Shown piece by piece: positions 8,719 through 17,102 of a DNA stretch of 64,000 nt. This DNA comes from Ruegeria spongiae (GTDB taxonomy: Bacteria > Pseudomonadota > Alphaproteobacteria > Rhodobacterales > Rhodobacteraceae). The position numbers and the translations under genes are program-made. The stretch is from the NCBI RefSeq assembly GCF_023502395.1, contig NZ_JAMFMB010000009.1:83284-147283 (forward strand), written 5' to 3'. The notes beneath the pieces were generated by a model that worked only from the letters and a program-made list of their open reading frames with translations, did no database searches and was not told where the DNA came from. Every line of letters starts with the position of its first letter. The stretch's first letter is position 1.

Positions 8719-10146
8719 GTGAACGACCCCCAGCCCGCCCCCAGCCTCTACGCTGCCAGGGAGCCGATTTTCCCCCGCCGTGTCTCCGGCCCGTTCCGCA
8801 ATCTGAAATGGATCATCCTGGCGGTGACGCTGGGCATCTACTACCTGACGCCCTGGATCCGCTGGGACCGGGGGCCAAGCCTGCCGGATCAGGCGGTGCT
8901 GCTGGATATGGCCAATCGCCGGTTCTATTTCTTCTGGATCGAGATTTGGCCGCATGAGTTCTACTTTGTCGCCGGTTTGCTGATCATGGCAGGGCTGGGC
9001 CTGTTCCTGTTCACCTCGGCGCTGGGCAGGGTCTGGTGCGGCTATGCCTGCCCGCAAACCGTCTGGACCGACCTGTTCATCCTGGTCGAGCGCTGGATTG
9101 AAGGCGACCGGAACGCGCGGCTGCGTCTGCACCGCCAGAAGAAGATGGATCTGCGAAAGGTCCGGTTGCGGCTTACCAAATGGGGGGTCTGGCTGCTGAT
9201 CGGTCTGGCGACCGGCGGGGCCTGGGTGTTCTATTTTGCCGACGCGCCGACATTGGCGCGTGATCTGGTCACCGGTCAGGCCCATCCCATCGCCTACACC
9301 ACCATGGCGATCCTGACCGCCACCACTTTCTTTTTTGGCGGTTTCGCACGCGAGCAAATCTGCATCTATGCCTGCCCCTGGCCCCGTATCCAGGCCGCGA
9401 TGATGGATGAGGATACACTGGTCGTCGGGTATCGCGACTGGCGCGGCGAGCCGCGCGGCAAGGGCAAGCGAACAGCAGACAGCGAGCTGGGCGATTGCAT
9501 CGACTGCATGGCCTGCGTGAATGTCTGCCCGGTGGGCATCGACATTCGGGATGGCCAGCAGATGGAGTGCATCACCTGCGCGCTCTGTATCGACGCCTGT
9601 GACGACATGATGGCCAAGATCGGCAAGCCGCGCGGGCTGATCGACTACATGGCGCTGTCGGACGAGGCCAGTGAGCGCGCCGGTAAACCGCCCCGGAACA
9701 TCTGGAAGCATATCCTGCGGCCGCGTACGATCATGTATACCTCGATGTGGTCGTTGGTCGGGGTCGGGCTGCTCTTTGCGCTGTTTATTCGCTCGGATAT
9801 CGAGTTGACGGTCGCGCCGGTGCGCAATCCGACTTTCGTGACCCTGTCCGATGGGTCGATCCGAAACACCTATGACGTGCGGCTGCGCAACAAACATGGC
9901 GAAGACCGTCCGTTCCTGCTGTCGGTCAGGGGTGATCCGGCGATGCGCATCCAGCTTGAGGGCACGCCCTATGATTCGGTCACTGTCCCGGCCAATACCG
10001 CCTATCTGCAACGGGTCTATATCGTGACGCCCAAAGGTGCGGCTCCGTCGGACCGGGCCAATACCCCGGCGCGGATCTGGGTCGAGGATCTGACCAATGG
10101 CGAGCGCGCTCACAAGGACACCACGTTCAACGGACGGGGGAACTGA
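8719..10146 (+). CDS. ccoG: cbb3 oxidase assembly protein, polyferredoxin with copper reductase role
   Basis: 475 residues. Several transmembrane helices surround a double ferredoxin region with clustered cysteines (CIDCMACVNVCP and CITCALCIDAC). Membrane-associated CGYACPQTVW and CIYACPWPR motifs and a C-terminal Ig-like FixG domain complete the family layout. CcoG homologues reduce Cu(II) for delivery to the oxidase. The GTG start at 8719 has a CGGAGC ribosome site. First gene of ccoGHIS. Confidence 0.95.
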   Translation: MNDPQPAPSLYAAREPIFPRRVSGPFRNLKWIILAVTLGIYYLTPWIRWDRGPSLPDQAVLLDMANRRFYFFWIEIWPHEFYFVAGLLIMAGLGLFLFTSALGRVWCGYACPQTVWTDLFILVERWIEGDRNARLRLHRQKKMDLRKVRLRLTKWGVWLLIGLATGGAWVFYFADAPTLARDLVTGQAHPIAYTTMAILTATTFFFGGFAREQICIYACPWPRIQAAMMDEDTLVVGYRDWRGEPRGKGKRTADSELGDCIDCMACVNVCPVGIDIRDGQQMECITCALCIDACDDMMAKIGKPRGLIDYMALSDEASERAGKPPRNIWKHILRPRTIMYTSMWSLVGVGLLFALFIRSDIELTVAPVRNPTFVTLSDGSIRNTYDVRLRNKHGEDRPFLLSVRGDPAMRIQLEGTPYDSVTVPANTAYLQRVYIVTPKGAAPSDRANTPARIWVEDLTNGERAHKDTTFNGRGN

Positions 10147-10148
10147 GC

Positions 10149-10607
10149 ATGGCGGAGCGCAAACTCACCGGCAAACATGTCGCCGCGATCTTTGTTGGTG
10201 CATTTGGCGTCATCATCGCGGTGAATCTGGTGCTGGCCTTCAGCGCGGTGCGGACGTTTCCGGGCCTCGAGGTCAAAAACTCCTATGTGGAGTCGCAGCA
10301 ATTCGACGACAAGCGCGATGCGCAAGAGGCGCTGGGCTGGACCGTCGCCGCTGAGGCGCAGGATGGGATGGTTGTACTGTCGATCACCGACAGCAACGGC
10401 CATCCGGTCGAGGTGTCGGACCTGAGCGCGGTGCTGGGCCGTGCCACCCATGTGAAAGAGGATATGGCGCCCGAATTCCGTTTTGACGGGTCCGCCTATG
10501 TCGCGAAAGCTGAGCTGGGCAAAGGCAACTGGAACATCCGCATGATGGCCAAATCCGCCGATGGCACCCCATTCAGCCAGCGCGTCGTGCTGCGGGTGAA
10601 AGGGTAA
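10149..10607 (+). CDS. ccoH: cbb3 oxidase assembly protein FixH/CcoH
   Basis: 152 residues, with one N-terminal transmembrane helix (about 10-32) and a periplasmic beta-rich FixH domain containing the family's SYVESQQFD segment. It is needed for cbb3 assembly, probably by contacting the copper ATPase CcoI. It lies two bases after ccoG and three before ccoI. Confidence 0.92.
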   Translation: MAERKLTGKHVAAIFVGAFGVIIAVNLVLAFSAVRTFPGLEVKNSYVESQQFDDKRDAQEALGWTVAAEAQDGMVVLSITDSNGHPVEVSDLSAVLGRATHVKEDMAPEFRFDGSAYVAKAELGKGNWNIRMMAKSADGTPFSQRVVLRVKG

Positions 10608-10610
10608 CCC

Positions 10611-12788
10611 GTGACCGCTCAACTGCGACAGACAGCCGCTGCCTGCCCGGCTTGTGTCGCCGCTCCGGCGCAGGTGGCCGAGCCCGCGGTGCAGGATGCC
10701 CGGATCGCGCTGTCTTTGCCCGGCATCCACTGTCAGGCCTGTATTGCCAATGTCGAACGCGCGCTGAACGCGGTGCCCGGCGTTGATAGCGCGCGGGTGA
10801 ACCTGACGCTGAAACGCGCGCAGATCGAGGCCGTACCGGACATGCAGGCCGACCAATTGATCGGGGTTCTGGAACAGGCCGGATACGAGGCGCATGAGCT
10901 TGACCCCGGCGCGCTGTCCGCGACGCAAACGGACAAGGCGGGTCGCGATCTGCTGATGCGGCTGGCAGTGGCCGGGTTCGCCTCGATGAATGTGATGTTG
11001 CTGTCGGTCTCGGTCTGGTCCGGGGCCAGTGACGCCACGCGGGACATGTTCCACTGGATATCGGCGGCGATTGCGCTGCCCGCGATCGCCTTTTCGGCGC
11101 GGCCTTTCTTTGTGAACGCCTGGAGCGCGCTGCGCGTGCGGCGGCTGAACATGGATGTGCCCATCGTGCTGGCGATCGGGCTGGCGCTGGTCACGTCGCT
11201 TTGGGAAACCTCGCTGAGCGGCGAGCACGCCTATTTCGACGCTGCGCTGACGCTGACCTTCTTTTTGCTGGCGGGCCGATACCTCGATCATCGGACCCGG
11301 GCTGTGGCCCGCTCTGCTGCCGAGGAACTGGCCGCGCTGGAAGTCCATCGCGCGGTCCGGCTGACCGAGGCGGGTGAAGAACAGGTTGCCGTCGCCGACC
11401 TTGCGCCCGGCGATCTGGTGCTGGTGCGGCCTGGCGGGCGGATGCCGGTGGATGGTGAGATCACCGAAGGGCGCTCGGAACTGGACCGCTCGCTGCTGAC
11501 CGGGGAAACCCTGCCGGTCTACGCCGAACCGGGGCTCTCGGTCAGCGCGGGCGAGGTCAATCTGACCGGCCCGCTGACCGTGCGTGCGACCGCCGTGGGG
11601 CAAGAGACTTCGCTGCACCGCATGGCCGATCTGGTGGCGATCGCCGAGTCGGGGCGTTCGCGTTACACTTCGCTGGCCGATAGCGCCGCCAAGCTTTACG
11701 CGCCCGGCGTGCATATCCTGTCAGCGCTCAGTTTTCTGGGCTGGTACCTCTATTCCGGCGATCTGCGTGTTGCGCTCAACATTGCCGCCGCTGTCCTGAT
11801 CATTACCTGCCCCTGCGCGCTGGGTCTTGCCGTGCCTGCGGTGACCACTGCGGCCTCGGGGCGATTGTTCCGCAAAGGGATGTTGATCAAACACGCCACG
11901 GCGCTGGAACGGTTGGCCGAGGTCGACACGGTGGTGTTCGACAAGACAGGCACGTTGACTGCAGGCACACCCGAGCTTGTGAACCTGGTCGATATTCCCC
12001 TGCGTGTGGCGCAAATCGCGCTGGCTCTGGCGCAGGCGTCGTCGCATCCGCTTTCGGTGTCGATCGCCTCTGCGGCGACCAAGGCGGGGATCGTGCCCGT
12101 CGAAATCACCGACATCGAAGAGGTGCCGGGCTTTGGCACGCAAGGGGTTTTTGAGGGGCAGCGAGTCCGGCTGGGCCGGGGGGCTTGGGTCGGAGCGGAA
12201 CCCGGCACGCAGACGGCCGCCTGGCTGGCCATCGGGTCAGAGACGCCCCGCGCGTTCCTGTTCCATGACGCTCTTCGGCCCGGCGCGGCCGAGGCGGTGA
12301 CGGCGCTGCAGCGGGCGGGCAAGGATGTGCGGCTGATCTCCGGCGACACACGCCCTGCTGTTGAGGCGCTGGCCGACCGTCTGGGCATCAAGATATGGCA
12401 GGCCGAAGCGCTGCCCGAGGACAAGGCGCAACGGGTCCGCGACCTGACCGATCAGGGCCACAAGGTTCTGATGGTGGGCGACGGGTTGAACGACACGGCG
12501 GCTTTGGCGGCGGCGCATGTGTCGATCTCACCCGCCTCGGCGCTGGATGCGGCGCGGGTGGCGTCGGACATCGTGCTGTTGGGTCATGACCTGTCACCAC
12601 TGGCCGATGCCTGTGCCACGGCGCAAAAGGCCACACGACGCATCCGCGAGAACTTTCGCATCGCGACGGTGTATAACGTGATTGCCGTGCCGCTGGCGGT
12701 GGCCGGGTTTGCGACGCCTCTTATTGCCGCATTGGCGATGTCGGCCTCTTCGATTACAGTATCTCTCAACGCGCTGCGCCTGAGGTAA
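10611..12788 (+). CDS. ccoI: Copper-translocating P-type ATPase CcoI/FixI
   Basis: 725 residues, a P1B ATPase supplying copper to cbb3 oxidase. Visible in order: an N-terminal CPAC and a heavy-metal domain with C41-Q-A-C44; the LTGET actuator loop; C400-P-C402 in the membrane channel; the DKTGT phosphorylation site (D444); an SSHPLS histidine-proline motif; and GDGLND near residue 623. The start is GTG, three bases after the ccoH stop. The gene order matches FixGHIS rather than the detoxifying CopA. Confidence 0.95.
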   Translation: MTAQLRQTAAACPACVAAPAQVAEPAVQDARIALSLPGIHCQACIANVERALNAVPGVDSARVNLTLKRAQIEAVPDMQADQLIGVLEQAGYEAHELDPGALSATQTDKAGRDLLMRLAVAGFASMNVMLLSVSVWSGASDATRDMFHWISAAIALPAIAFSARPFFVNAWSALRVRRLNMDVPIVLAIGLALVTSLWETSLSGEHAYFDAALTLTFFLLAGRYLDHRTRAVARSAAEELAALEVHRAVRLTEAGEEQVAVADLAPGDLVLVRPGGRMPVDGEITEGRSELDRSLLTGETLPVYAEPGLSVSAGEVNLTGPLTVRATAVGQETSLHRMADLVAIAESGRSRYTSLADSAAKLYAPGVHILSALSFLGWYLYSGDLRVALNIAAAVLIITCPCALGLAVPAVTTAASGRLFRKGMLIKHATALERLAEVDTVVFDKTGTLTAGTPELVNLVDIPLRVAQIALALAQASSHPLSVSIASAATKAGIVPVEITDIEEVPGFGTQGVFEGQRVRLGRGAWVGAEPGTQTAAWLAIGSETPRAFLFHDALRPGAAEAVTALQRAGKDVRLISGDTRPAVEALADRLGIKIWQAEALPEDKAQRVRDLTDQGHKVLMVGDGLNDTAALAAAHVSISPASALDAARVASDIVLLGHDLSPLADACATAQKATRRIRENFRIATVYNVIAVPLAVAGFATPLIAALAMSASSITVSLNALRLR

Positions 12789-12791
12789 GTG

Positions 12792-12950
12792 ATGAATATC
12801 CTGACCTATCTGATCCCGATCTCGCTGCTTCTGGGCGGTGCCGGGCTGCTGGGGTTCATCTATACGGTGCGCAGCAATCAATATGACGATCCCGAGGGCG
12901 ACGCGCGCCGCATTCTGAGCGATGAATGGGACGATCAGCCGAAACCGTGA
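12792..12950 (+). CDS. ccoS: cbb3 oxidase maturation protein CcoS
   Basis: A 52-codon gene encoding one N-terminal transmembrane helix (ILTYLIPISLLLGGAGLLGF) and a short acidic tail with the YDDPEGDARRIL motif typical of CcoS/FixS. CcoS is required for cofactor insertion into cbb3 oxidase. It starts three bases after ccoI and ends the ccoGHIS operon. Confidence 0.92.
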   Translation: MNILTYLIPISLLLGGAGLLGFIYTVRSNQYDDPEGDARRILSDEWDDQPKP

Positions 12951-13024
12951 CCTCGCTGCGTGATCCCCTGCAGGCAGCCCTTGAAATCGCCGCAATGCCC
13001 GGCTATGTCCCGCCCATCCGCTAG
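12947..13024 (+). other. 25-codon open frame overlapping the ccoS stop
   Basis: A GTG at 12947 overlaps the ccoS stop (GTGA) and opens a frame ending LEIAAMPGYVPPIR at a TAG. It has good codon use for this genome but no recognised family. It may be a coupled micro-ORF, the tail of a lost gene, or chance. Confidence 0.2.
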
Positions 13025-13042
13025 CAGAGAGACGTGTGCCAC

Positions 13043-13240
13043 ATGGCTATCACCAACCCGATCCAGTTCATCCAGCAGGTCCGCGCCGAGGTTTCCAAGG
13101 TCGTCTGGCCGACCCGCCGCGAGGTTCTGCTGACCACGGTGATGGTGTTCATCATGGCGGCCCTGACGGCAGTTTTCTTTGCGCTGGTTGATCTTGGCAT
13201 CCGCAGCGGGCTGCAGGCCGTTCTGGGCGCGTTCAACTAA
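13043..13240 (+). CDS. secE: Preprotein translocase subunit SecE
   Basis: 65 residues. The amphipathic N-terminal region with the conserved KVVWPTRRE motif is followed by one transmembrane helix, as in short alphaproteobacterial SecE. It clamps SecY in the protein-export channel. The ATG at 13043 was preferred to the in-frame GTG at 13034 because MAITNPIQFIQQVRAEV is the usual family start. No tRNA gene is seen between ccoS and secE. Confidence 0.95.
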   Translation: MAITNPIQFIQQVRAEVSKVVWPTRREVLLTTVMVFIMAALTAVFFALVDLGIRSGLQAVLGAFN

Positions 13241-13257
13241 ACCACCCCCGGTTTCTT

Positions 13258-13375
13258 CCCGATCCCTCTTGCGTATCGGGGGCGCTCGGGCTAGGTCAGC
13301 GCCACCCTTCGGGATGGGCGTGCGGCGATTCGAGTTGCGCGCCGCTTTTTGTTCCGGTGGAAGCGGCATTGCCGC
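13258..13375 (+). promoter_or_regulatory. Stem-loop cluster between secE and nusG including a T-run terminator
   Basis: Four hairpins follow each other: CCCGAT/ATCGGG (13258-13280), GGCGCT/AGCGCC (13281-13303), GCGGCG/CGCCGC followed by TTTTTGTT (13322-13352), and GCGGCA/TGCCGC (13363-13375). The third has the form of an intrinsic terminator. It could end secE transcription or attenuate read-through into nusG. Confidence 0.5.
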
Positions 13376-13446
13376 ACAAGAGATTTCAATGACAGATGCG
13401 GTTCGGCAGACGGGCCCATCGCAAGCAAGACAAGGACGGCAAGTTC

Positions 13447-13980
13447 ATGGCGAAACGGTGGTACTCGGTCAGCGTTCTCTCGAATTTCGAGAAGAAGATC
13501 GCAGAGCAGATCCGCACCTCGGTCGCAGAGCTTGGGCTTGAGGACGAGATCGACGAGGTTCTGGTGCCCACCGAAGAGGTGATCGAAGTGCGCCGGGGCA
13601 AGAAGGTTACCACCGAGCGCCGCTTCATGCCCGGTTACGTTCTGGTGCATATGGAGATGTCCGATCAGGGCTATCACCTGGTCAACTCGATCAACCGCGT
13701 TACCGGCTTTCTAGGGCCGCAGGGCCGCCCGATGCCGATGCGCGACGCCGAGGTCAACCAGATCCTGAACCGCGTTCAGGAGGGCGAAGACGCGCCCAAG
13801 CTGTTGATCTCCTTCGAGATCGGCGAGAAGGTCAAGGTCAACGACGGCCCGTTCGAGGATTTCGACGGCATGGTTGAAGGCGTCGACGACGACAACCAGA
13901 AGCTCAAGGTCACCGTCTCGATCTTTGGCCGCGAAACCCCGGTCGAGCTGGACTTCACGCAGGTCACCAAGCAGGGCTGA
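13447..13980 (+). CDS. nusG: Transcription termination/antitermination factor NusG
   Basis: 177 residues. The N-terminal NGN domain begins with KRWYSVSVLSNFEKK and contains PGYVLVHMEM and VTGFLG. A C-terminal KOW domain follows (GEKVKVNDGPFEDFDGMVEGVD). It binds RNA polymerase and couples it to Rho or ribosomes. The ATG at 13447 gives the standard family start. Confidence 0.96.
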   Translation: MAKRWYSVSVLSNFEKKIAEQIRTSVAELGLEDEIDEVLVPTEEVIEVRRGKKVTTERRFMPGYVLVHMEMSDQGYHLVNSINRVTGFLGPQGRPMPMRDAEVNQILNRVQEGEDAPKLLISFEIGEKVKVNDGPFEDFDGMVEGVDDDNQKLKVTVSIFGRETPVELDFTQVTKQG

Positions 13981-14002
13981 GACGCTTTCCGTCGAATTTT
14001 TC

Positions 14003-14038
14003 AACGCCGCGATGCCACGGGCAACGCGGCGTTTTTTG
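14003..14038 (+). terminator. Rho-independent terminator of nusG
   Basis: AACGCCGCG and CGCGGCGTT form a nine-base-pair stem with a 13-base loop, directly followed by a run of Ts. It lies 23 bases after the nusG stop. Confidence 0.85.
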
Positions 14039-14174
14039 TGTCCGCAGAGCGGGACGAAGCTGCCTTTCGCTGCGGCTGCGCCAATGACTGCAATTCAAAA
14101 ATTCAGCGAGATTAGTTCTTGCTGTCATGTTATTTTCAACTATTCGTCAACATGAACATGTAGGCAGAGAGTTG

Positions 14175-14468
14175 ATGGAAAGCACAGTTACTACTTCAGC
14201 CAACGGGAACAGTTGGGAAATTGTTCCGGCCAACACGGTAGCAGGAATTATCCTCGGCGTATTGTTCATCTATCTGTTTTTCCGCCACTTCATGTTTGTG
14301 CTCATGTTCGTGGACTTAATTCTGAGTTGGTTGCGTAAGTTCAACTGGTTCCCCAAAGAGGGGAAGCGCATGAAAACATTTATCCATTGGGTCATCGCGC
14401 TAACGCTGTTTCTAGGGTTTTTATTAATAGCTGGATCGGCAGGCTGGCTAGAGTTCATTCCGCAATAA
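14175..14468 (+). CDS. Small two-helix membrane protein, unknown function
   Basis: 97 residues with two hydrophobic segments (about 22-48 and 68-90) separated by a basic, aromatic stretch (WLRKFNWFPKEGKRMK). The second half also begins with an internal Met. No family was recognised. The gene and its flanks are visibly more AT-rich than the neighbouring ribosomal genes. It sits between the nusG terminator and the rplK leader, so it looks like an insertion. The ribosome site is a modest AGAGAG. Confidence 0.5.
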   Translation: MESTVTTSANGNSWEIVPANTVAGIILGVLFIYLFFRHFMFVLMFVDLILSWLRKFNWFPKEGKRMKTFIHWVIALTLFLGFLLIAGSAGWLEFIPQ

Positions 14469-14591
14469 CGGCCATTGGCGCGCGCTGCAGCATTTGGAAC
14501 TTTGGGCTCGAAGCATTCATCCAAGATGGTTGGACCAGCCACTTGCCAACCCTTCCATTCCGCTATACATGCCGCCTCTATCGTCTTCGGG

Positions 14592-14673
14592 CGAGATTCT
14601 CTCGTGGGAGATTGCAGGGATCGCGATCCCGGATCGGACCACGCAACATAATCTGGGTGAAACGCGTTTCACC
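14592..14673 (+). promoter_or_regulatory. rplK leader with three consecutive palindromes
   Basis: CGAGA-TTC-TCTCG at 14592-14604, the perfect 14-base palindrome GGGATCGCGATCCC at 14617-14630 and the perfect 18-base palindrome GGTGAAACGCGTTTCACC at 14656-14673 precede rplK. The last ends 20 bases before the ATG. L11 operons are commonly autoregulated by L1 binding a leader mimic, but I cannot say these structures are that site. Confidence 0.45.
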
Positions 14674-14693
14674 TTAGTTGAAAGGAAATCCAA

Positions 14694-15119
14694 ATGGCCA
14701 AGAAGCTTGCTGGTACAATGAAGCTGCAGGTTCCTGCAGGTCAAGCGAACCCCTCGCCGCCGGTTGGTCCGGCGCTGGGTCAGCGCGGCATCAACATCAT
14801 GGAATTCTGCAAGGCGTTCAACGCCAAGACAGCAGACATGGAGCCCGGTGCGCCGTGCCCGACCGTGATCAGCTACTATCAGGACAAGTCCTTTACCATG
14901 GACATCAAGACGCCGCCCGCGTCTTACTACCTGAAGAAGGCCGCCAAGCTGAAATCGGGTGCCAACAACCCGAGCCGCGAGATCGTGGGCTCTGTCACCT
15001 CCAAGCAGGTGCGCGAGATTGCCGAAGCGAAAATGAAGGATCTGAACGCCAACGACATCGAAGGCGCAATGCAGATCATCCTGGGCTCCGCCCGCTCCAT
15101 GGGCATCGAGGTGAAGTAA
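14694..15119 (+). CDS. rplK: 50S ribosomal protein L11
   Basis: 141 residues. The L11 signature is present: the proline-rich [21 protein letters not shown] start, [10 protein letters not shown], and the C-terminal RNA-binding domain ending [14 protein letters not shown]11 forms the GTPase-associated centre of the 50S subunit. A GAAAGGAAA ribosome site precedes the ATG. One base separates it from rplA. Confidence 0.97.
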   Translation: MAKKLAGTMKLQVPAGQANPSPPVGPALGQRGINIMEFCKAFNAKTADMEPGAPCPTVISYYQDKSFTMDIKTPPASYYLKKAAKLKSGANNPSREIVGSVTSKQVREIAEAKMKDLNANDIEGAMQIILGSARSMGIEVK

Positions 15120-15120
15120 G

Positions 15121-15819
15121 ATGGCAAAGCTCGGAAAACGCACCCGCGCCGCGCGCGAAGCAGTCGCTGGCAAGGCCAACCTGTCGGTCGAAGAAGCCGT
15201 TGCTCTGGTCAAGGCCAACGCAACCTCGAAGTTCGACGAAACCGTCGAGATCGCTCTGAACCTGGGCGTTGACACCCGCCACGCGGACCAGATGGTGCGC
15301 GGCGTTGTCGGCCTGCCCAACGGCACCGGCAAAGCCATGCGCGTTGCCGTGTTCGCCCGTGGCCCCAAGGCCGAAGAGGCACAGGCCGCAGGCGCGGATA
15401 TCGTTGGCGCAGAGGACCTGATGGAAACCATCCAGGGCGGCACCATCGAATTCGATCGCTGCATTGCAACCCCGGACATGATGCCCGTCGTGGGTCGTCT
15501 GGGCAAGGTTCTGGGCCCCCGCAACCTGATGCCGAACCCCAAGGTCGGCACCGTGACCATGGACGTGAAAGCGGCCGTGGAAGCAGCCAAGGGCGGTGAA
15601 GTTCAGTTCAAGGCGGAAAAAGGCGGCGTTGTGCATGCCGGTGTCGGCAAGGCGTCCTTCGACGAAGGCAAGCTGGTCGAAAACGTCCGCGCGTTCATCT
15701 CGGCTGTGGCCAAGGCCAAGCCGGCGGGCGCCAAGGGCACATACATGAAGAAGATTGCGCTGAGCTCGACCATGGGCCCCGGCGTGACCCTCGACGTGGC
15801 CAGCGCCTCGGGCGAATAA
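15121..15819 (+). CDS. rplA: 50S ribosomal protein L1
   Basis: 232 residues with the L1 hallmarks [30 protein letters not shown] and the [14 protein letters not shown] motif. L1 forms the mobile stalk at the ribosomal E site and usually represses its own operon. It is followed by a strong terminator instead of rplJ, so rplKA is a separate transcription unit here. Confidence 0.97.
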   Translation: MAKLGKRTRAAREAVAGKANLSVEEAVALVKANATSKFDETVEIALNLGVDTRHADQMVRGVVGLPNGTGKAMRVAVFARGPKAEEAQAAGADIVGAEDLMETIQGGTIEFDRCIATPDMMPVVGRLGKVLGPRNLMPNPKVGTVTMDVKAAVEAAKGGEVQFKAEKGGVVHAGVGKASFDEGKLVENVRAFISAVAKAKPAGAKGTYMKKIALSSTMGPGVTLDVASASGE

Positions 15820-15846
15820 GCCCAGACCCTCAGGTCAAGAAACAGT

Positions 15847-15881
15847 CCCCGGAGCGCCGCACGCGCTCCGGGGATTTTTTT
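15847..15881 (+). terminator. Rho-independent terminator after rplA
   Basis: CCCCGGAGCG pairs with CGCTCCGGGG, with two further pairable bases at the loop, followed by ATTTTTTT. This is a textbook strong terminator, 27 bases after the rplA stop. Confidence 0.93.
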
Positions 15882-15913
15882 GTGCGCCAGCGTGGCGCGC
15901 TTGCCCGTCCGGG

Positions 15914-16891
15914 TCAGTCCAGGGTGACGGGCTCGATAAGGGCCCGTCGCAGCCTGTGCCGGAGATGCCTGGACTTTTGCACCTCGAATTCGGTCGGAGT
16001 GTACTCTTCGCCGGAAACCTCCAGCCAATCTTTCAGCAATCTCCCCCGGATGCAGAAATCCAGTATGTCCATGTCGATCGGATGCCGGTATCGGCGAAAG
16101 AACATTTCCTTGTTTTTTCTAAGGATACCGCTGCGGTCCAGATCCTGCCCGGTATCGTCTCGGAACACATCCGCCTTCAGGAAATCGACGATGTCATAGA
16201 TTGCCGGTTTCTCGATCACTTCGGTGAAATCCAGACCCAGGGCCGCGCCCTGACCAAGGATCAGGTTCAACCCGTGAAAATCGCCATGCGAAAAGGTGCG
16301 TAGAACGGGCTTGCCGCGCAACCGCCCGGCATCGGCACGCATGATGTTCATCATCACCCGGTAGTCCTCCGCGATTTCGGGCCGGGCGGTTTTAGCCAGT
16401 TCCCGGATGCTTTCCATCATCCATTGCGGCCAGAAGGGCATCTGCGTGGGGGCGCGAAACCCGTGCAGGTCATGCAGCCAGGAACCGGCCCGGCGATAGA
16501 CCTGCGCGACCTTGCCGTCATCGGGGGAGTCATAAATCAGATCGACCGCCGTGGGCCGGTCGATGAACACGGTGACGAAAAAGGCGTTCCCTGGCGAGTA
16601 ATACACCGGGCGCACGACCTGCGAGGTCTTATTGTCCTGAAAAAATGTGTGCAGTTCCTGCAGGACACCAAATTCCGCTTTCAGCCGCCCGGTCAGGGGT
16701 GACTCGGTGTCGACTTTCAGGGCGTAGGATCCCTCTGCAGTGCTGATCCGCAAGACGAGACGCGTCTGGGGAAAATTGCTTGAGCGATAGATGCAGTCAA
16801 AGGCCGGGGCGGCGCCACCAAGGCAAGCCTGTGCGAATTCGTCCACATAGGCCGATGCAAGTTGCGTTTCATGGTGGGACAGGGTCAGCAT
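15914..16891 (-). CDS. Phosphotransferase, aminoglycoside/choline kinase-like fold
   Basis: About 325 residues from the ATG at 16889-16891. The ORF stays open to an upstream TTG at 16960, so the start is uncertain. The catalytic loop reads FSHGDFHGLNLIL, followed by GLDFTE as the metal-binding aspartate, as in the APH/choline kinase family. An LHDLHG segment lies upstream. The substrate is unknown; such kinases can modify sugars, amines or antibiotics. It is divergent from a methyltransferase, and both sit unusually between rplA and rplJ. Confidence 0.75.
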   Translation of the reverse strand: MLTLSHHETQLASAYVDEFAQACLGGAAPAFDCIYRSSNFPQTRLVLRISTAEGSYALKVDTESPLTGRLKAEFGVLQELHTFFQDNKTSQVVRPVYYSPGNAFFVTVFIDRPTAVDLIYDSPDDGKVAQVYRRAGSWLHDLHGFRAPTQMPFWPQWMMESIRELAKTARPEIAEDYRVMMNIMRADAGRLRGKPVLRTFSHGDFHGLNLILGQGAALGLDFTEVIEKPAIYDIVDFLKADVFRDDTGQDLDRSGILRKNKEMFFRRYRHPIDMDILDFCIRGRLLKDWLEVSGEEYTPTEFEVQKSRHLRHRLRRALIEPVTLD

Positions 16892-17102
16892 TTGTGATCC
16901 GTGGTGCCGCTGCGGGTCAGGAAGGGCGGGCCGCTGACCGAGCCGCCAGCGCACGGGCAAATGGACAGGACGGCATGCATCATGTCAACGCCATCCCAAG
17001 GGGCGGTTGTTGCCTAAATTGCGCCTGACGGGTTTCGGTCACTTCCGAAGCGGTGCAGGGTGAGCGCAGACATGCATCGCGAGCCGACCATCGGAGGACC
17101 AC

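Noticed and set aside
12951..13042. Possible tRNA-Trp before secE, as often found in bacteria
   Set aside because: The stretch is too short once the 25-codon frame is considered and has no cloverleaf arms.
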